This document shows, one piece after another, positions 5,936 to 12,056 of a stretch of DNA of 12,056 nucleotides (its first letter is position 1; every line of letters begins with the position of its first letter). The DNA comes from Anaerolineae bacterium (GTDB lineage Bacteria > Chloroflexota > Anaerolineae > UBA1429), in contig JAFGLK010000225.1 of the NCBI GenBank assembly GCA_016928125.1, forward strand, positions 1 to 12,056, written 5' to 3'. The notes under the pieces are model-generated. The model was not told where the DNA came from and made no database searches. It worked only from the letters and a program-made list of their open reading frames with translations. Both the position numbers and the translations under genes were made by a program.

Positions 5936-7530
5936 CTCAGGCTCTCCAGGACATCGGCCACGGTGAGATAGCGCTCATCGCGAAAGAGCTTGTTGATCTG
6001 CGACGAGAAGACCATCGACTGGCTCATGACCTGACGGGTGCTGCCATCTACTACCACCTCGCCATCTCCGAGAAGGATCACGCGATCTGCGCTCGCCGCC
6101 GCCAACTCTACGTCGTGCGTCGAGAGGATGACCGTGTGTCCCTGAGCACGCGCCGCCTGCAGAAATCGAGTCAAGGCGCGTTTCTGCTCGTAATCGACGC
6201 CTCGGGTGGGCTCATCCAGCAGGATGATCTGCGGTTCGGCGGCCAGGATGGCCGCCAGGGCCACCCGTTGTCGCTCGCCCACGCTGAGATCGCGCGGGTA
6301 GGCGTTGGCATGTTGCGCCAGGCCAAGTAGCGCCAGTAGATCATCGGGTGCACGCTCAGGCAGCTGGTGGCTCTGGCGCGTGAAGGCCAGTTCCTGATGC
6401 ACCGTATCGGCGAACAAGAGCGCATTGGGATTTTGCGGCACATAGCCCACGATCTGAGCGAGCCTCTCCAACGGCGTATCGCGTGTGTCCATCTCGCGCA
6501 CCCGTACACGACCCCGTGCGGGCTTGAGCAGGCCGATGATATGCTTGAGCAGCGTCGTCTTGCCTGCGCCGTTGCGGCCCATGATGGCCACGAGTTCCCC
6601 GCGGCCGATCGATAGGCTCACACCCTTGAGCGCCATGTGGCCGTCATAGGCGTGCCAGAGATCCTCGATGTCGATCTCGACCGGACCCGTCTGCGCAGGA
6701 GGGGGGCTCTCCCTGGGTGGTGGGTGAAGCGCCAGGGCCGAGATGTGGCGGCGTGCATCTCTGATCGTAAAGGGCAAAGGCTCCCATTCCAGCGCCTTGC
6801 CGAGCTGAATCAGAGGCGGCACCAGCTCGATCTGGCGCAACACCTCGTGAGGCGCCCCGTCCAATGGGGCCTGTCCGCCGCCTGGGAAGTAGAGCATACG
6901 ATCGGCATACTGCACGACACGCTCGAGGCGATGCTCGGCCAAGATGATCGTCAACCCCAGGTCCGCGTTGAGCTTCTGGAGGACCGTCAACACCTCCTCG
7001 GCCGCTTGTGGGTCGAGCTGGGATGTGGGCTCGTCCAAGACCAACACGCGCGGCTCCAGAGTCAGCACAGAGGCGATGGCCACGCGCTGTTTCTCGCCCC
7101 CTGAGAGGGTGCTGATGCGACGCTCGCGCAGATGGGCGATGTTCAGCTGGTCGAGCACCTCCTCGATGCGCTTGCGCATGGTCGGCTGCGGGAGATGATG
7201 GTTCTCCATCGCAAAGGCCAGCTCCAACTCGACGGTATCGACGACGAACTGGGCCTCGGGATCCTGGAACACGAACCCTACCGTCTGACTCATCTCTCGC
7301 GGCTGGGCGCGGATCGGATCGCGGCGGTGGACGCGAATCTCGCCGCTGATCACGCCCCCATAAAAGTGAGGCACCAGCCCATTCAGGCAGCGCAGGAAGG
7401 TGGACTTGCCCGCTCCAGATGCGCCCACCACGAGCACAAAATCGCCCTCGGCGATCTCGAGATTGAGATCGCTCAGTACAGGGGGCGCATCCTGATCGTA
7501 GCTGTAGGAAACGTGCGAAAATCGGATCAT
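5932..7530 (-). CDS. ecfA: ECF transporter ATPase, fused double ATP-binding subunit
   Basis: A 532-residue cytoplasmic ATPase that powers the ECF transporter; the two ABC domains normally made as separate EcfA1 and EcfA2 proteins are joined here. Domain 1: Walker A GASGAGKS (36-43), Q-loop Q89, signature LSGGEKQR (142-149), Walker B VLVLDEP (162-168), H-loop H200. A linker rich in Pro (about 268-283) leads to domain 2: Walker A GRNGAGKT (318-325), Q366, signature LSVGERQR (415-422), Walker B IILLDEP (435-441), H472. Every catalytic motif is intact in both halves; the second signature has Val in place of the first Gly, which also occurs in other fused ECF ATPases. The start is the ATG at 7530, overlapping the ecfT stop as ATGA; open frame upstream of it lies inside ecfT and is not coding. 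The stop overlaps the S-subunit start. Both halves are present and the T and S genes are adjacent, so this is a complete dedicated (group I) ECF module. Confidence 0.94.
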   Translation of the reverse strand: MIRFSHVSYSYDQDAPPVLSDLNLEIAEGDFVLVVGASGAGKSTFLRCLNGLVPHFYGGVISGEIRVHRRDPIRAQPREMSQTVGFVFQDPEAQFVVDTVELELAFAMENHHLPQPTMRKRIEEVLDQLNIAHLRERRISTLSGGEKQRVAIASVLTLEPRVLVLDEPTSQLDPQAAEEVLTVLQKLNADLGLTIILAEHRLERVVQYADRMLYFPGGGQAPLDGAPHEVLRQIELVPPLIQLGKALEWEPLPFTIRDARRHISALALHPPPRESPPPAQTGPVEIDIEDLWHAYDGHMALKGVSLSIGRGELVAIMGRNGAGKTTLLKHIIGLLKPARGRVRVREMDTRDTPLERLAQIVGYVPQNPNALLFADTVHQELAFTRQSHQLPERAPDDLLALLGLAQHANAYPRDLSVGERQRVALAAILAAEPQIILLDEPTRGVDYEQKRALTRFLQAARAQGHTVILSTHDVELAAASADRVILLGDGEVVVDGSTRQVMSQSMVFSSQINKLFRDERYLTVADVLESLR

Positions 7531-8615
7531 GGCTCTTGTCGCGGGATGGTGTTGGCCCGAGGGTTCGCCTCGAGTGAGGAGGCGCGTGCCATCTGGATCA
7601 GGGCGGGCAAGCCGAGTAGGGCAATCGCGAGGCCAATCGCCGCGCTGAACTCGGGCGCCATGGAGTAAGGTGGATAGGGATAGTACAGCAACGCCAGCTT
7701 GTCGCCCAGACGCACACACAGGGGGATCGCCAGGGCTGCCAAGGAAAGCAGCACGACAGCCGTATCGCTCCGCGTCCAGTGGCTGCGCCCGTAGCGACTG
7801 CGTTGCATATGGCGGCCCATCGCGCGCAGGGCGCCGCCCACCAACAGGGCGGCTGTCAGGATGAGCAAGTTGCCCACATAGAGGCGCTGGGACCAGTAGG
7901 CGCGCGCCACCAACCCAGAGAGCGCCAGGGCGAGCCCCAGCAGCAAGCTCCCACGCTGTCTGGCCAAGGCAGGCTGGGGTTGCGAGCCGAGCTCGCCGCC
8001 AAATCCGCGCGATTCCATCGATTCGGCCAGTTGGATGGCCCGTTCCAGCGACGTGGTGAGCAGAGGCACAAACAGAGGCAGCGCGTCGCGCCAACCCCGA
8101 AAGCGGTGCCCACGAATCTGCTGGGCCTCGCGGATCTCTTGGGCGCTGGCTAGCATCTGGGGCACAAAGGTGAGCGCGATGGAGGTGACAGCGCCTGCCT
8201 GATAGAGCGACGCAGGCACAAAACGCAGCAACTGGCTTACGTCCACTGCGGTATTGAACGCCGCAAAGACGAGCAGCAACGTCCAGAGCGAGAAGCCGGC
8301 CGCGCAGCCATAGAGGGCTGCCTCCAGCGTGATGTTGCCTCCGACTAGAGGCCACGTTTTGGGCAGCCGGAACAAGATGTGTGTGCCTGAATGCATCATC
8401 AACACATTGAAAGGAATGGTCAGCGCCCAGATGAACAAACCCAGCTTGAGCAGGGCGCGCCACCTTGCTGTCTCGCTCGCCTGTTCGCTCACGACGGTAT
8501 AGGTCAGCCAGGCCGAGAGGGCGATCAGGCCGATGTAGAGAGGGTTGCGCGTCATCAGGGCCAGCCCCGCCGCACTGCAGGCCCAGGCCAGCCATGCTAG
8601 AGCATGTTGCCTCAC
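7527..8615 (-). CDS. ecfT: ECF transporter transmembrane coupling subunit EcfT
   Basis: A 362-residue membrane protein that couples ATP hydrolysis by the EcfA domains to movement of the S subunit. N-terminal helices lie near 8-42 and 55-75, with further segments near 97-120 and 139-153. The cytoplasmic coupling region contains the two EcfT signature motifs: QQIRGHRF (165-172, IRG in place of the usual ARG) and ESMESRGFG (198-206, SRG in place of ARG). The Arg and Gly of each motif, which contact the ATPases, are kept. EcfT proteins are usually near 265 residues; this one has about 90 more at the C-terminus with additional hydrophobic segments near 284-300 and 322-342. The start is GTG at 8615, overlapping the cobO stop as GTGA; the stop overlaps the ecfA start as ATGA. 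The overlaps imply translational coupling and balanced output. Confidence 0.92.
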   Translation of the reverse strand: MRQHALAWLAWACSAAGLALMTRNPLYIGLIALSAWLTYTVVSEQASETARWRALLKLGLFIWALTIPFNVLMMHSGTHILFRLPKTWPLVGGNITLEAALYGCAAGFSLWTLLLVFAAFNTAVDVSQLLRFVPASLYQAGAVTSIALTFVPQMLASAQEIREAQQIRGHRFRGWRDALPLFVPLLTTSLERAIQLAESMESRGFGGELGSQPQPALARQRGSLLLGLALALSGLVARAYWSQRLYVGNLLILTAALLVGGALRAMGRHMQRSRYGRSHWTRSDTAVVLLSLAALAIPLCVRLGDKLALLYYPYPPYSMAPEFSAAIGLAIALLGLPALIQMARASSLEANPRANTIPRQEP

Positions 8616-9190
8616 GTCTCGATACCCCGCCTGGCCGGGACACCACGCTCGTAGGGATGCTTGATCTGCACCATCTCCGTCACGAGATCGGCCGCATCGA
8701 GGAGCGCCTGAGGCGCTCGGCGCCCGGTCAGGATCAACTCCACACCCTCAGGTCTATGGGCCAGGAGATCGAGTACCTGCTCGACGGCGATGAGCTTGAA
8801 ATGGAGCGCTATGCAGATCTCATCCAATACAACGAGCTGATATTGCCCGCTATCCAGAACTTCCTGGATGCGTGCCAGGCCCTTTTGAGCACAGGCGATG
8901 TCCTCGGCGCTGATCTGATCGGCGTGCACAAAGCTGGGCTGGCCGTATTGCTCGATGACGACATAGGGAGCGAGCCTGGCGACGCTGTGTAGCTCGCCAT
9001 AATCCTGCCCCTTCATGAACTGCCCGATGTAGGTGCGATAGCCGTGGCCAGCCGCACGCAGAGCCAGCCCCAGGGCAGCGGTGGTCTTGCCCTTGCCATC
9101 GCCCGTGTAAATCTGAACCAGTCCTGGCCCCCTCAACCGAGCCTCTCTTCCACCGTCCATGGCACCTGCCGCCCGCCCCTTCGGCTGCAC
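8612..9190 (-). CDS. cobO: Corrinoid adenosyltransferase (CobO/BtuR type)
   Basis: Transfers the 5'-deoxyadenosyl group of ATP to the cobalt of reduced corrinoids, producing adenosylcobalamin or adenosylcobinamide in the cytoplasm. The 192-residue protein has the P-loop GDGKGKTT (30-37), followed by the family's LGLALRAAGHG helix, GQFMKG (56-61), a VVLDEI acidic motif (120-125), ELILTGRRAP (151-160) and the typical C-terminal HPYERGVPARRGIET (178-192). Length and motif order match CobO, not the unrelated PduO or EutT families. The GTG at 9190 is taken as the start; an ATG at 9160 would shorten it by ten residues and place the P-loop at 20-27, as in many relatives, and neither has a strong ribosome site. 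It is the first gene of the operon, with a promoter at 9228-9256, and precedes a complete ECF transporter. That links salvage of an imported corrinoid to its adenosylation. It could equally act in de novo synthesis, but no other cob genes are in view. Confidence 0.92.
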   Translation of the reverse strand: MQPKGRAAGAMDGGREARLRGPGLVQIYTGDGKGKTTAALGLALRAAGHGYRTYIGQFMKGQDYGELHSVARLAPYVVIEQYGQPSFVHADQISAEDIACAQKGLARIQEVLDSGQYQLVVLDEICIALHFKLIAVEQVLDLLAHRPEGVELILTGRRAPQALLDAADLVTEMVQIKHPYERGVPARRGIET

Positions 9191-9200
9191 GGCTCTCGCT

Positions 9201-9216
9201 GAACGACGCTTCGTTC
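9201..9216 (-). other. Small hairpin in the cobO leader
   Basis: GAACGA and TCGTTC (six base pairs, four-base loop) lie between the predicted start of transcription (about 9221) and the GTG at 9190, ending ten bases before the GTG. With so short a leader, this is the only structured element available for post-transcriptional control. It may be incidental. Confidence 0.3.
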
Positions 9217-9220
9217 GTCA

Positions 9221-9239
9221 ACACGTGACTATAACGTGT
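9221..9239. promoter_or_regulatory. Candidate operator over the cobO -10 box
   Basis: ACACGT (9221-9226) and ACGTGT (9234-9239) form a perfect six-base inverted repeat with a seven-base centre that includes most of the -10 box (9228-9233). A protein bound here would block RNA polymerase. No regulator gene for it is in the window, and the sequence matches no operator consensus that I can name. Confidence 0.4.
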
Positions 9240-9256
9240 CGCCTAGATCGTGTCAA
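9228..9256 (-). promoter_or_regulatory. Promoter of the cobO-ecfT-ecfA-ecfS operon
   Basis: On the minus strand: a perfect -35 TTGACA (9251-9256), a spacer of exactly 17 bases, and TATAGT (9228-9233, five of six -10 consensus bases). This is the best promoter in the window. Transcription would start near 9221, only about 31 bases before the GTG at 9190, which leaves no room for a cobalamin riboswitch aptamer. Confidence 0.72.
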
Positions 9257-9300
9257 AAGATGAGCACGCCGTCCGACTTGTCCCATAGTCGGGCGGCGTG
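9251..9300 (-). terminator. Terminator hairpin after copA
   Basis: CACGCCGTCCGACT (9265-9278) and AGTCGGGCGGCGTG (9287-9300) form a 14-bp stem with one imperfect pair and an eight-base loop. Read on the minus strand the stem is followed by CTCATCTTTTGACA, whose short T-rich run suits a Rho-independent terminator, though it is weaker than ideal. It lies 87 bases past the copA stop. The T-run directly abuts and feeds into the -35 box of the cobO promoter. Confidence 0.6.
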
Positions 9301-9311
9301 TGTGTCTGGAA

Positions 9312-9363
9312 CTGGCGCCCGCGCCAGGCGAGCTGGTTCTACAGTGCGCCTGAGAAGGCACTG
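9312..9363. repeat. Two short inverted repeats after copA
   Basis: CTGGCGC (9312-9318) and GCGCCAG (9321-9327) form a seven-base palindrome around CC. CAGTGC (9342-9347) and GCACTG (9358-9363) form a six-base stem around ten bases. Both lie between the copA stop and the main terminator hairpin and could protect the 3' end of the copA message. Neither has a T-tract. Confidence 0.3.
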
Positions 9364-9387
9364 AGGGCCTCCGCGCCGCGCTGCTTT

Positions 9388-11859
<2,472 letters not shown>

Positions 11860-11895
11860 ACAGCCTCCCGAGCTGACTGTCGATAGATCAATCAG

Positions 11896-11929
11896 AGTAT
11901 ATGTTACTATATTTTAGTTAGATTGTCAA
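11896..11929 (-). promoter_or_regulatory. AT-rich promoter of copA with palindromic elements
   Basis: On the minus strand: a perfect -35 TTGACA (11924-11929), 17 bases, then TAACAT (11901-11906, four of six -10 bases); the start of transcription would be near 11894. The spacer and -10 are strikingly AT-rich against a GC-rich background and hold two chained near-palindromes, ACTAAAATATAGT and AGTAACATATACT, which share AGT. The modest -10 and the palindromes fit a regulated, metal-responsive promoter, but I cannot match them to the usual CueR, CsoR or CopY operator patterns. Confidence 0.55.
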
Positions 11930-11958
11930 GAATGACGTGGTTGCATCGTGGAGAGAGG

Positions 11959-12056
11959 ATGAGCAAGCGGCAGCATGCGGGAGGAGCATATTCGGACGCG
12001 ACCCCGAATCGGCGTGCTTCAAATGATGTGATGCTGAAACTTGCTAGAAACAAGCA
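11959..12056 (+). CDS. Possible partial gene divergent from copA
   Basis: ATG at 11959, with GGAG five bases before it inside GGAGAGAGG, opens a frame of 32 codons (MSKRQHAGGAYSDATPNRRA and onward to LKLARNK) still open at the right edge. The peptide is basic and polar with no recognised domain. Its position, divergent from copA across a short shared promoter region, is where a copper-responsive regulator is often found, but the visible residues do not resemble the start of CsoR or MerR/CueR proteins. It may be a real unknown gene or a chance frame. Confidence 0.3.
   Translation, partial: MSKRQHAGGAYSDATPNRRASNDVMLKLARNK

Noticed and set aside
7531..8646. Upstream extension of the ecfA frame
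   Set aside because: The frame stays open inside ecfT, but ABC homology begins exactly at the ATG at 7530, which overlaps the ecfT stop by four bases as at the other operon junctions.
9191..9387. Cobalamin riboswitch before cobO
   Set aside because: Searched by eye because of the B12 context; the predicted leader is only about 31 bases and no B12-box-like sequence or multi-stem aptamer was recognised. The 14-bp hairpin lies upstream of the promoter.

Overview
This is a GC-rich bacterial window of ordinary chromosomal character. The best guess for its origin is a member of the Chloroflexota. That rests mainly on the secreted protease, which has a short 'MPLVLRN' segment followed by a Thr-Pro-rich linker and a beta-sandwich tail, a build common in extracellular proteins of that phylum. 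The GC-biased codon use and GTG starts fit but are not specific. No phage, IS element, CRISPR array, rRNA or tRNA gene was seen.

Layout: (1) Positions 1-271 hold a possible minus-strand gene start at the very edge and the promoter and leader of a stand-alone plus-strand FAD-dependent oxidoreductase (272-1621). (2) Positions 1622-2066 are a 445-base gap with inverted repeats, a likely terminator hairpin, a possible 58-residue minus-strand small gene and the promoter of the next gene. (3) Positions 2067-5069 encode a 1000-residue secreted subtilase of the KP-43/kexin-like type with two propeptide-like repeats and a C-terminal lectin-like module. (4) Converging on it, positions 9190-5096 form a tight minus-strand operon: corrinoid adenosyltransferase (cobO), EcfT, a fused double ATPase EcfA, and an ECF substrate-binding (S) subunit. 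All three junctions are 4-base overlaps. (5) Positions 11859-9388, minus strand, encode a two-HMA-domain P1B-type copper ATPase (copA) with its own AT-rich promoter. (6) A plus-strand reading frame diverges from copA and runs off the right edge.

How the genes fit together: the ECF transporter and CobO are most simply read as one unit that imports a corrinoid (vitamin B12 or a precursor) and adenosylates it. The substrate is inferred from gene context, not from the S subunit itself. CopA is a copper-export pump. The space between copA and cobO is compact: a 14-bp hairpin ending copA transcription has its T-rich tail overlapping the -35 box of a near-consensus promoter (TTGACA, 17 bases, TATAGT) for the cobO operon. 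The -10 box of that promoter sits inside a 6-bp inverted repeat that may be an operator.

No clearly new system stands out. The most interesting items are the operator-like repeat and absence of room for a B12 riboswitch before the cobO-ECF operon, the extended S subunit, the small minus-strand frame at 1810-1986, and the AT-rich palindromic promoter of copA.
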